Positions 1-10,188 of a stretch of 64,000 nucleotides of DNA are shown one piece after another. Made by a program: the position numbers and the translations under genes. The stretch spans positions 124,001-188,000 of the forward strand of contig OZ037920.1 in assembly GCA_964035575.1 (NCBI GenBank), read 5' to 3'. The notes under the pieces are model-generated. The model was not told the origin of the DNA. It was given only the letters and a program-made list of their open reading frames with translations, and did not search any database. Every line of letters starts with the position of its first letter. Within the stretch, counting starts at the first letter, position 1. Origin of the DNA: Rhynchopus sp. YZ270_cl-10. Lineage: Eukaryota > Euglenozoa > Diplonemea > Diplonemida > Diplonemidae.

Positions 1-199
1 CGACAATGTGCTAAACGAGTAGTGTTTGCTAGTGTAATTCTAGTCATAAAACAGTTTCATTTGGACTACTAGTAGTCCCCTGAGTTGTAGTGCATGTTAC
101 AGAGGTCAAAAAAAAAAATCTACACTTTTTTTTGTTGTTGTTTTATAGAAATGAAACGAGAAAAAGAAAAAAAATCTGAAAGATTAATCTGTCCATATT

Positions 200-285
200 C
201 GGGGGTGCACCGTGGGTGGCCCCCCCCCCCCCCCCCCGAACCATGCAGTCCTACATCTATTTCGTGGTTTGGTAGGATTACCAAA
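200..285 (-). repeat. Interspersed repeat family A, 3' remnant
   Basis: GGTGGC, C-run, ACCATGCAGTCCTACATC and ATTTCGTGGTTTG match the second half of family A. Confidence 0.6.
220..237. repeat. C18 homopolymer
   Basis: Uninterrupted run of 18 C in a remnant of repeat family A. Confidence 0.9.
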
Positions 286-775
286 GAGAATCTGGCTTTA
301 GGGCATTACAGGTACAGGAGTACTAGCTTTGTTCTGACCATAGCCCGATTCCCAACGTATCGAGGCCGCTGGGGTTGGATGCATGATGCTCTATGTCATC
401 CCTTTTGCCTTGGAAAGATGGTTCATAGGTCCTGCCTTTGTGAAAAGGCGGCACTGATGGACCTCTTCATTGTTGATTTATGTTTGTTTTGTTATTTTTT
501 TTTTTTTCTTCAATGATAAAAATGGTAGTTAGTGCGTCTTCACATTTGCATCCTTAGCGGCAAGGGAGGTCGCGTTGCCTCGCAAAGTGTATCATCAGCT
601 CTACGCAAGTCACCGCAAAAAGAAGAAGAAGAAGAAGAAGAAAGAAAAGAAAAAAGGATCCACAGAGCAAGGGCGGAAGCCCTTTTTGCTGCAGGAAAGG
701 GACTGAAAAGAACTGATATAGTGGGGTAGGGAGGGAGAGAGGGGAATGCAAAGAGACAGGACACCGTATGTCATC

Positions 776-838
776 GTGACAGGTCAGAATGACATGCAAA
801 ATTACATGTCACTTTTCTGACATGTAAATGACATGTGG
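776..838. repeat. TGACATG direct/inverted repeats
   Basis: TGACATG and CATGTCA arms plus two further TGACATGT-like motifs within 60 bp. Confidence 0.6.
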
Positions 839-931
839 CGTCGTGCAGAATGGAGGAAAATTGATGAAGTTGACACCGTGTGCAGATACACCACCTGGGA
901 TGCAGGCGCTGCTAACTCTCACCAACAGAAG

Positions 932-962
932 AGATGAACCCAAGCATCTCGTTAGGCACCTC
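932..962 (-). repeat. Stem-loop element H1 (degenerate)
   Basis: Transcript-sense copy of the interspersed hairpin about 190 nt downstream of the channel 1 stop. Loop ACGAGAT, outer arm ending GTTCATCTC. Confidence 0.55.
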
Positions 963-1155
963 AAAGAAAAGGTTTGGCTTGGTAAATTAGGGGTTTTTTT
1001 TTTATACTTATTCCACACCTGCCGTGTACATTTACGAACACAGACACACTCATCACCCCCCCACCGTCAACACCAGGCAATCCCTCACACATGAGTGGAC
1101 GCAGTGGACATCCCCCTCCTCCCCACCCCTTACAACCCACAACCCTCAACCCCAC

Positions 1156-4100
1156 TCAATTCTCCTCGACCCCATTCTCGAGGGACACCTCCCGAGAGAG
1201 CTGCAGCATCACGTCCTCCTCTAGCGTCACATTCTGCCCTTCTGCATCAACACCACCACCACCCCCTAAGCTCGGCGTCGACTCTGCATCGAAGTCAACG
1301 TTGAAGTTGTCTGGGATGTCCCCCTTCCTAGGGGGCGGCGTTCGAGGGAGTGCGTGGGGTATAGGGTCCGGTGGTGGGCTTGGGGTGGTAGGTGGGCACG
1401 CATCGCTGTGGGAGCTGGACGAGGCACATGAGAGGGGTGGGGTGGGTGCTGCGCTGGGTGCACGCTGGCGTGTGCCTGTGGACATTGCGGCGTCATCTGA
1501 GACCTTGTCGCGGACACGTTCACGCCACCGCATCAATGACTTCCCCAGCTCCCCGGTGTCCCTGCATAGTTCTGGTGCTACCTGAGGTGCAATAGCGGTA
1601 GAGTCTTTCACCGTGGCAAGAAGCTTGGAGACCTCTGGATCACCCTTGCCAAGAAGGCCCTGTGGAGAGGAAATGAAGAAAAGAAATGGAAATTTGGTTA
1701 ACATACCATGAGCTGTGTGATGACCCCCATCCGTTCGTGCAGGGGTGTGACAATGTCGAAGGTGCGCTTCGCAAGGCGGCCTCGTTTGCGTTTGTTGACA
1801 GCGTCCACCCCGCTCATGAGGTTCACCACGGTGGAAAAGCCGATGGGTTTGTTGCGTTTGCCCCCCTCGGCACCCTTTGCGACCTCAGGCAGGTCGTCTC
1901 CAGGATCCGTTACCGCTCCCTCGGACGTCTTTGGGGAGAATGATTGCTGCCGCTGCTGCTGCTGCTCGATGTAGCGTGCCCTGCGCTGTGCTGCACGGGT
2001 CCTACGGGGTGAACGCGAGCCGGAGTGGGTTCCACCTGCAGTGGCGCTGGCCATGCTTCTGTGAGGATGGGATGTTGTGACGTCAGAGGGACGATGAGAA
2101 CTGAAGGTAGGGGGGAGGGAGGGAGGGGGGTAAATGGCATACTCACTCACTGTTGAAGACGGTCTGCGCGGCGTGCCAAACGACACCGCACCTAACGACC
2201 CTGCACGCCGCAGATGTGAAGCAGAGTGGAAGCGGTCGCTGAAGGCGCCCATTCGCTTCTTCATGGCCTCATCGACGGGCACCGCCTCAGGTGCCGCGTC
2301 GCATAAAGGAGAACAGGGCTGTACGGGTTGCACAGCGTTCGCTGGGTCGGTGTCCTTGCTGTTCTCTCTGTGGCGGGAGAAATGGAGGGAGTAGAGTAGA
2401 GGAGGTATTTTGTGATTTAGCAAAAAATTCTCACACTATTCTCGCATGACCGTTCATATTCTCCTACCAAAACCCTGAGAATGGTGTCAAAAATTCGATG
2501 CTAGAACGCGAGAATGATTCTTGCATGCGACTCGCATCAAGTGTATGCCTTGGGGAGGGGGGGACGTCTTTGCCACTTGGTGTGGTGTAGGTACATACAA
2601 CTTTGTCATTTGGAGTGCGACGCTGACAGCTTGGATGCACTCTAGCATCCTTGGGAAGTTTTCTGCAATGGACACAAACGCAGCCTGTTGGGTGTGTAGT
2701 ACAGAGGGGGAGAGAGAGGGGGTGTAAAATGCAGAGGGGTGGGGTGGGTGGTGGTGTACCTTGTCGAGGCGGAAGAGTTGGCAGTATGTCAGAGACCGTA
2801 TGGAGGCGGACCGTCGTGTCTCCTGCAGCAGCGCCACTTCGCCAAAGACACCACCACGCCGGATAGTGGCCACCCACTTCCCATCAGGCAGTGTGACCCG
2901 ACACATGCCGTGGAACAGAAAGAACATCTCCTCCCCCTCCTCCCCAGCAATCACAATGTACTCCTCCGGCGGCACAAACACATTCACCAGACTCTGCGCC
3001 AGATTCGCCACACAGATTTCCTGCGCTTCTGCAAAAATCGGCACCTGCCGCACAATCTTCATCCTTGCGTACAACGCCATTCTGTCCTGCATTACTTCTG
3101 GCAACCCTGATATCGCTTCGTTAAACAGCGAATTCGAATGCTTCAATCGGTGCAACTGAAACGCTAAGACTTCTTCTTTGAACTCCGGCGGAATCGTCAA
3201 ATGGTTTAACGCTGCTAATGTCTCAAGCATCTTTCTATTCGCATCGGTCTGGAGGTCCGCCTGCTGCGAGAACTGCACCAACTTCCCTACCACCAACCCG
3301 GTTACCACCGACGCACAGCAGAAGAGGAAGATGCAGAACCACTTTTGCGTTTTCCCCTTCACTTCAACGTCTCCGTACCCTGTTGTGGTGAGGGTGTACA
3401 TCACGAAGTACAACGCCTCTACGTAGTCAGCTTTACCGCTGGCCACTATCCACGCGATGCTTAATGTGTGCACACAGAACGACGCCCAAAAGAAGATTTT
3501 ACAGAGTGGGAGGAACGTGAAGAAGAACTGCGCGTACCGGGGCGACAACGTATCTCTCGGTGTCACACGGAACAACGTGGGGAACACAAACAATTTTATG
3601 AGCCTCAGATGCTGCAACGGAAGGACAACTGCTTCTACACCCACAGCGTCAAACACCATGTCCAAGGGCAGCGCGCTCAGCAAATCTAACACAAAGCGTT
3701 TCGAAGTGAGATACCGCTTGCGTACAAATGCCCTGTCATCGACAGGTAATGTATCAGCCCCTTCCGGTGTGCACCCCGTAACGATACCCCGCCATATGTC
3801 GAGAATCAACAACCCCGCCATGGGGTACTTCACGTAGCGGAGCGACTCCGTCACGCTGACCCCTTGAGCGTCTTCGTACGTTGTCACGCCTATCCAAAAC
3901 AGAATCGTGATTAGAGTAGTCAGATCGCAGATCCAAGACACAGGGTCGTCCGGTCGAATGACGTATTTCAGACGAGATGCTGCCTGAAGGTGTCTGAAGC
4001 ACTCCCGTCCTCCCTCAAGAAGTGCAAGCTGGTTTGCCTCTCGGTGCCGTGCCATGAGCTGCAGAAACTCTTGAAAGTCGATTTCGCCAGACCCATCAGA

Positions 4101-4304
4101 GTCGACCGAAGCGAAGTACTGATGCAGCTCCTCCTCCGAGAGGAACACACCCATGCGTGGCATGAGGTCGGCTATCGCATCTTCGTCGATTGCGCCGGTG
4201 TTGTGTTCGTCGAGGAGCATGAAGAGGGTTTCGAACTTCGCAGCTTCCGCAGGGGAGATGCCATTGACCGTTAGTGCGTCGTTGAGATGCCCCACATCAC
4301 GCAT
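1156..4304 (-). CDS. EF-hand / 6TM / CNBD cation channel, paralogue 1 (GYG filter)
   Basis: Predicted plasma-membrane, K+-type channel gated or modulated by Ca2+ and cyclic nucleotide. Five exons: 4304-2760, 2684-2599, 2367-2143, 2058-1707, 1659-1156. All introns are GT-AG, phases agree, and the product is 903 aa. EF-hand loops lie at about residues 32-43 (DEHNTGAIDEDA) and 68-79 (DSDGSGEIDFQE). S1-S4 span about 124-245, with a weakly charged S4 (LRLIKLF). The filter TTTGYGD is at 306-312. The C-linker starts near 340 and the CNBD covers about 425-515, keeping FGE (487-489) and RRSA (497-500), the phosphate-cassette residues of cyclic-nucleotide binders. The C-terminal exons are low-complexity and Ser/Pro-rich. 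The first intron follows FRLDK in all five paralogues. The EF-hand/CNBD combination is unusual. Family and exon 1 are certain; the last two exons are less certain. Confidence 0.88.
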
Positions 4305-4374
4305 TGTACTATACCTTGGCCTTGCCTGGCCGTAGAAGGAGAAGTCAGAACACTCAAAAAAAACGAGAGAAAGG

Positions 4375-4408
4375 TTTGGTGAGCTGTACGCAAAGTCAGC
4401 TCACCAAA
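4375..4408. repeat. Perfect 12-bp inverted repeat
   Basis: Arms TTTGGTGAGCTG (4375-4386) and CAGCTCACCAAA (4397-4408), 10-nt loop. Lies 70 bp upstream of the channel 1 start, so probably in its 5' UTR. Confidence 0.9.
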
Positions 4409-4514
4409 AAAAAAGAAGTTAGGGAATATGAGAGGCTGAGTTGCAAGAACAGAGGCAGGAGATACTTTCTAGGTTAAAAAATTGAACGAGAGCAATAATA
4501 AGGGGTGGGTTAAT

Positions 4515-4556
4515 GGGGTGAACCTAAGCCTCTCGTTTTTTTGTTTAGTAACCTTT
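4515..4556 (-). repeat. Stem-loop element H2
   Basis: Hairpin copy with an enlarged loop (a T-run on the plus strand next to CTCTCG); the inner arm CCTAAGCC is kept. Between channels 2 and 1. Confidence 0.6.
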
Positions 4557-4989
4557 GAAAAAAGCACTACCGATACGTCTACGACCACAGCAAAAAAGGT
4601 TAAAAAATCAGAGTCCCGGACAACGTGGGTTCGGGTATGGAGAGGGGGGGACAGGGTGAGGTATGGTACGGTGCCCACCCACACACCACCACGAACCGCC
4701 ACCACGCACACCCCCGCCCCCCCCACGTCTTCTTTGGGGGGGGGTTCAACGATGCTTAGAACATTCAGCGATTCGCAGCGCGGAAGTCCATTTTCGTGGA
4801 GGCTCTATTGGCTGACGTTGCAGAGGAGGGATGGGCACTTGGGTGTGTTGTATTGTGTGTTTGTGTGCTGTGTGGTGGGAGAGAGGTGGGGGAGGTGGGG
4901 GGAAGTTTGCTGTGTTGTGTGTATGGTGTGATGGGTCGTTTTGTGTTGTGTTGAAAGTAAATGTGGGTGTTCCCAAGAGAAATAGGTAA

Positions 4990-5131
4990 ATGATGAATTA
5001 CATTGACCTGAAATCCAACAGCCCCTCTCGTGAAACAGTGTACCTTTTTGGTATGACCAGGTGTACTGGGGGTGGACACCCCAACCATGCAGTTTTTATA
5101 CATCCATTTTTGCGGTTTACATCTGATATGT
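4990..5131 (-). repeat. Interspersed repeat family A, copy 1
   Basis: About 120-140 bp unit: CCCTCTCGTG core, then GGTATGACCAGGTGTACTGG, a G-run, CCATGCAGT and a CATCCATTT-like end. Shares the CACGAGAGG core with the stem-loops. Confidence 0.8.
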
Positions 5132-5254
5132 GCTACTCCCGCTTCCACTCATCAGATGAACGGGAATCATTGCGAACACAGGGTAATTAGGCTTGTGTGA
5201 TGTAAGGTCTGGTTGGGAGCAAATGTGGCACTTCCTAAGAGCGAAACATTTGCA

Positions 5255-5370
5255 CAACAATGAATTACTTTGACGTGCAACAGCCGTCTCGTGAAAAGTG
5301 CACCTTTGGTATGGCCAAGGTGTACTGGGGTGGCCATACATCCATTTCCACGGTTTCGCGGTTCCCATCG
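5255..5370 (-). repeat. Interspersed repeat family A, copy 2
   Basis: Same order of blocks as copy 1 in the same orientation, 125 bp downstream. Confidence 0.8.
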
Positions 5371-5794
5371 ATAGAATAATTGAAGGCACACAGACCCCGC
5401 AAGGAGAGGGAAACAACTTGAAACACAACAACAGCAAAATCATCTTTTCTTTTCTTTTTGCATAGTACCAACGCAAGGCTTGAAACACTCACTACCACCC
5501 CCCCACCAAACATTTCTTAACAAAACCCCATTTGTAAAAACGGGGCACAATATTGTTTTTTTTAGTTGCATCATCAATCGCCTGCCCAAGATGACCCGAA
5601 GGCATTGCACCTAACAGATCTGGACACAGAGCGATACTGAGATGTCCTTTGTTCCTTTTTTTTGGAAAAAAAAAAAAATAATTGGTGTGGCTGACTCGAA
5701 TATTTGGGCCATCCAAAACCACAAAATCAGCCACACCATTAATAATCTCAACCCTCACCAAAAGGTGGGTTCCCTATCCACCCCCCTTTCTACC

Positions 5795-8457
5795 TCACAC
5801 AAGCGCTTCCAGGATGTGGTCGAGTTTATCTTGCAGTATGGTGATCTGGCTTGCAGTGAAGCAGGTCTGTTTGAGGGGGGCAAGCGACATGCGGATGCGA
5901 GCCAGGCCACCTCCCCCACCAGGACTGCCCACTCTCTTCGCACTCTCTTCGGAGAGATCACGCGAGAACGAACCACTTCCAACCCTTGCCCCTGCCCCTG
6001 CCCCCTCCTCGCTCCCCTGCCTATACATCCTGTGCACCGACGACTCCAGCGGTGGCGTCGAGTCTGAGAACCGCACCCTCGACTTCGGTCTTGCCTGCTG
6101 GCTGCTTGGACGCTCAAGGGGTGCCATGTCTGTCCCTTCCCCTCCGAAGCCGGAGGAGTTGCGCGACCCAACCAGGTCTGTGTTCGCAAAGGCCGAGCTT
6201 GGTCCCAGGGCAGATTTGAGCGGTGGCGTGACCGGCGTGAGGGGCGACCCAATGTGCATCTCGCTAACGTCGCGGACGGGCTCGGTGCTGCCGCGTTTGA
6301 TCTTTTCGTCGTCGATGACGTTCGTGCTGTTGTTAAGATACTGCCGTGCCAACGGCTTGCGCTCGAAGTACACACTCTCCTCGCGTGTCGTCATCCACCC
6401 AGGGCCGCTCTCTTTACGGTCCATGGTCACCTCCTCAACAGTATCCTCTTTGACTGCTGGTGCCGATTCTTCGACGGGTTTTCTGATGAGGAAAGAGGGT
6501 GTGGGGAGAGGGGTGTAGGGGGAAGGGGAGAGGGGTGAGGGGGGGGAGTACCTTATTCGCATCTGCAGTGCAACGCTGACGGCTTCGATGGAGTCGAGAA
6601 GTGCGGGGAAGACGTCGATGATGGAGGCAAATGCTCCCTGATGGTTTGGGTGGTGTGGGCAGTAAGTTGAAGGGTGTAGTGAAAGTAAGAAAAGGTGAAC
6701 GGTGAAAGCTGAAAGGAGCCTCTCCGTGGCACACACAACTGTTACCACTATGTTTGAAATTTGGGTGTCTCTTCTTGGCAGAGACGTTTGTTCGGGGTGT
6801 CGTCATGTCATCGATTTGTTTTGTGAAAGAGAAGGCATGATGAAGCCGCGCAGCTTATGTGGTTAAAAGGATGTGTGGTGGAAGGGGGTGGTGGGTGGTG
6901 GTGGTGTACCTTGTCGAGGCGGAAGAGTTGGCAGTATGTGAGTGATTTGATGGAGGCGGACCGTCGTGTCTCCTGCAGCAGCGCCACTTCGCCAAAGACA
7001 CCTCCACGCTTGATCGTCGCTGCCCACTTCCCATCAGGCAGTGTGACCCCACACATCCCATGAAACAGAAAGAACATCTCCTCCCCCTCCTCCCCAGCAA
7101 TCACAATGTACTCCTCCGGCGGCACAAACACATTCACCAGACTCTGCGCAAGCTTTGCCACACAGATTTCCTGCGCTTCTGCAAAAATCGGCACCTGCCG
7201 CACAATCTTCATCCTTGCGTACAACGCCATTCTGTCCTGCATTACCTGCGGCAACCCTGATATCGCTTCGTTAAACAGCGAATTCGAATGCTTCAAACGG
7301 TGCAACTGAAACGCTAAGACTTCTTCTTTGAAATCCTGCGGGATCGTCAAATGGTTTAACGCTGCTAACGTCTCTAACATACGCCTATTCCTGTCTGTTT
7401 GGAGGTCACCTTGCTGCGAAAACTGCACCAATTTGCCTACGATCAATCCGTTCACCACAGCGGCACAACAGAAGAGGAAGATGCAGTAGTACTTCTGATT
7501 CTGCGTCTCGACGTTGGCCTCTGCACCACCGAACCCTGTTGTGGTGAGGGTGTACGTCGAGAAGAACATCGCATCGATGTACCTCACGTCCCTGCTTGGA
7601 CGCGATATCACAATCCACAATAGACTCAAATTGTGAAACCCCGCAACCGTCCAGAACACAATCTTGCACACCGGCACATAAAAGAAGTTGAACGACGCGT
7701 ACTTCGGGGACATAATATCAGTAGGGGAGACACGAAAGAGCGATGGCCACGAGAACAGCTTTGCCAACCGTAGATGCTGTACCACCCGCATCGCTTTGCC
7801 CCACCCCAGAAACATTACCACCAAATCAATGGGAAGCGCTGACAGAACGTCGAAGAGAAACTTCCACGATCGGAAGTACCGTGCACGCACCACTTCAACG
7901 GAATCCATCGGCAGGGTGTCCGCCAGGTCTGGGGTGAACGTCACTATCGACGACCGAAATATATCCACCACCATCAGACACGACCCAATCAACTTCGTCT
8001 CTCTAAAAAAAAAGATGTCCGGCACGATCACATCGTCAAACGTTACAACAATGATGTAATACAGAATTGTCATCAACGTTACCAAATCGAACAACCAATT
8101 GACCGGGTGGTCCGCTCTGATAACATGCTTAAAGGTCGATGCAGCCTGCAACTCTAAGAAGCATGCCCGCCCTCCCTCAAGAAGTGCAAGCTGGTTCGCC
8201 TCTCGGTGGCGTGCCATGAGCTGCAGAAATTCGTAAAAATCGATTTCGCCAGACCCATCCGTGTCAACAGAGTTGAAGAGCTCTGAAAGCTCGTCCTCCG
8301 AAAGAAAGGCGCCCATGCGTGGCATGAGCTCCGCCAGCTCGTCCCGGCTGATAGCGCCTGTATTGTCGGCATCGAGCAACTTAAAGAGGGTGTGGTACTT
8401 GGCAGCTTCGCTTGGCGAGATGCCATGCATGGCCACATCAGAGTCGGTGTAGTTCAT
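5795..8457 (-). CDS. EF-hand / 6TM / CNBD cation channel, paralogue 2 (GFGG filter)
   Basis: Second channel paralogue, three exons: 8457-6910, 6637-6552, 6482-5795; 773 aa. Two EF-hands (loops DADNTGAISRDE and DTDGSGEIDFYE) precede S1-S6. The filter reads TTTGFGG at about 305-311, so Phe replaces the usual Tyr and Gly replaces the Asp that normally follows GYG. That residue affects permeation in K+ channels, so selectivity may differ (inference). The C-linker and CNBD are almost identical to the other paralogues and retain FGE and RRSAS. The 86-nt second exon and its phase-2 donor match paralogues 1, 3 and 5. The C-terminal exon is Ser/Pro/Gly-rich and ends in a short helical segment (KLDHILEALV). 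Intron 1 shares sequence with intron 1 of paralogue 4. Confidence 0.88.
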
Positions 8458-8560
8458 CGTGCCCCCCTAGAGAAGAAGAACGCACGATTTTACGCCGCAA
8501 AACAGCTAAGAAGCCGTCTTCCACTCTGTATATTTAAGCAAAGCGATTTTTTTTTCCCCC

Positions 8561-8613
8561 TTGAAAACTTGGTTGTTTTAGTGTAGACACCCGAAGATGA
8601 ACTCCACTATATT
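8561..8613 (-). repeat. Repeat family D (TAGTGTAG hairpin), copy 1
   Basis: TTGAAAACTTGGTTGT, then TAGTGTAG ... CTCCACTA arms after a T/C-rich run. About 100 bp upstream of channel 2. Confidence 0.65.
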
Positions 8614-9514
8614 TTCCTTTTCCACTGCGAAAACAGCGCGCTATGCTAAGGCTGCATTTGTTAGAGAAGGAGGGAGGGGAGGGGAGGGTGGGTTGGGGGT
8701 AATATTCAGTTTATTTTTTGAAGAAAATTCTCTGAGAATGTCTGAAGAATGGTACAAAAAAAAAAATGTGTATACGGTGTGCGTCCTGAGGTGCAAGTTG
8801 GAGAAAAGGGGGGAAAGGGGGAAAGGGGCTTTGATACAAAAGGGGTAAGGGGTGGGTGGGTCATATATGGTATCCGCAGTGTGGGGGTCACCTATTCTCA
8901 AAAAAATAAGCAAGATTTTTTTTTTACAGCAACTCACCCAAGGACTGAGCAAAGCTGCTGTTCTTTTTATCTTTACCCTTGCGCTTTCTGGTACACTTTT
9001 GTTTTTGTGTGGCAACACAAAAAACCCCCCTGGGTGTACAGAGAGCCCTGCAAGCATGAAACGCCTTTGTTAGAAGGGGGCAACGTATAGAACACAGATT
9101 ACTATGTAGTTTTGTGTCAATGTCACCACACTGACCACAACCAGGTATTTCTGAGATACGAACAGACACATTGTTCGCATAGTCTCCTTCAAGAAAATCT
9201 TTGAAGATGAAAATACGAAAAATCCAAGTGGCTGTCACGAAAAGTGTCCTGGGAGCTGTTTCTGCCAATCGAAACAACTCTCGGCGCACACATCTTGAAG
9301 GCATTCTATTCTTACTACATTTTACCCCCCCCTTTTTTTTGTTGGAAAACAAAAGTGGGGGGGTCACTCCCTGATAAGTGATAAACAGTGAGTAGCGTTT
9401 TGAGTAGTCTGAAGGGAGAAGATCACCTGTTGGAGTACTGTGTGCTCTCCTGAACAGCAACTATGTGCAAGGAGGTAGTGCAAGGCAGACGTAAAAAAGT
9501 TGTTAAATGGGTAT

Positions 9515-9620
9515 TTGCTCCTCATCGAGAAAACAAAAGTGAAGTTGATAGTGCAAAACGCCTCTGGGACGCAGGCACTGACACTCCGCCGGGTTATCGA
9601 ACCCCCGGTGTTGCATTTTG
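9515..9620 (-). repeat. Repeat family B (T-arm-like hairpin), copy 1
   Basis: GTGAAGTTGATAG, GCAGGCACTGACACTCCGC and the hairpin CCGGGTT-ATCG-AACCCCCGG. In transcript sense it contains GGTTCGATAACC, like a tRNA T-arm. Confidence 0.65.
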
Positions 9621-9654
9621 GGAGTTGCTGAACTAAACAAAAAAGAATGGGTAC

Positions 9655-9700
9655 TGACTGCAGGCACATCAACTGACCCACGTACGATGCCAGACATGGA
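9655..9700. repeat. Repeat family C, copy 1
   Basis: GCAGGCAC, ACTGACCCAC and GTACGATGCCAG shared with 21208-21253. Confidence 0.6.
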
Positions 9701-10188
9701 TAAAATCACAAAAAAAAATAAAGTCCTCTGCCATCAGATGTAACCTCTAAAAAGAGTTATTTTAACACTTTTTTTAGTGTCGTTTTGTTAAAAAGAGAGA
9801 AAAAATTCGAACTGGAACTGACAGAAACCCTGGCAACATTTTAAAAACACTTTTTTTAACCGGAGGAAAACCCCCTTGGAAAAGGGGATTTCTCTCGAAA
9901 CAAAAAAAAATCAAAAATCAAATGGCTCCAACCAAATGCGCACACAACCCCATTCCATCCCACCTTCTCTACCCTTATGTCTGTTGCTAGGGTGCTTTTC
10001 GCTCGATGTTGCGTTTGACAACAAAAAAGAGAGAAAAAAGAAAACACTTCGCAAGATGAATGCCGTCACTCAGGACTCACAAAACGACCAGCCATCTTAG
10101 CCTGCCTACAAACACCACAACGCAACACTGTGGCAATGTTACGATCTTAAAAACTCCCCACACCCCCAAACAACACACCATGCGCTAT

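Larger units (their letters stand above)
1..1155. other. Left-edge spacer
   Basis: No gene. Holds a family A remnant, a C18 run, a GAA-rich tract (about 620-655), TGACATG repeats and stem-loop H1. Confidence 0.7.
8458..10188. other. Spacer between channels 3 and 2
   Basis: No gene seen. Family D, B and C repeats and many A/T homopolymer runs. Confidence 0.7.

Noticed and set aside
4362-4370. ACGAGAG on the plus strand as an inverted stem-loop copy
   Set aside because: Flanking arms do not match the family; a chance heptamer next to the 4375-4408 hairpin.
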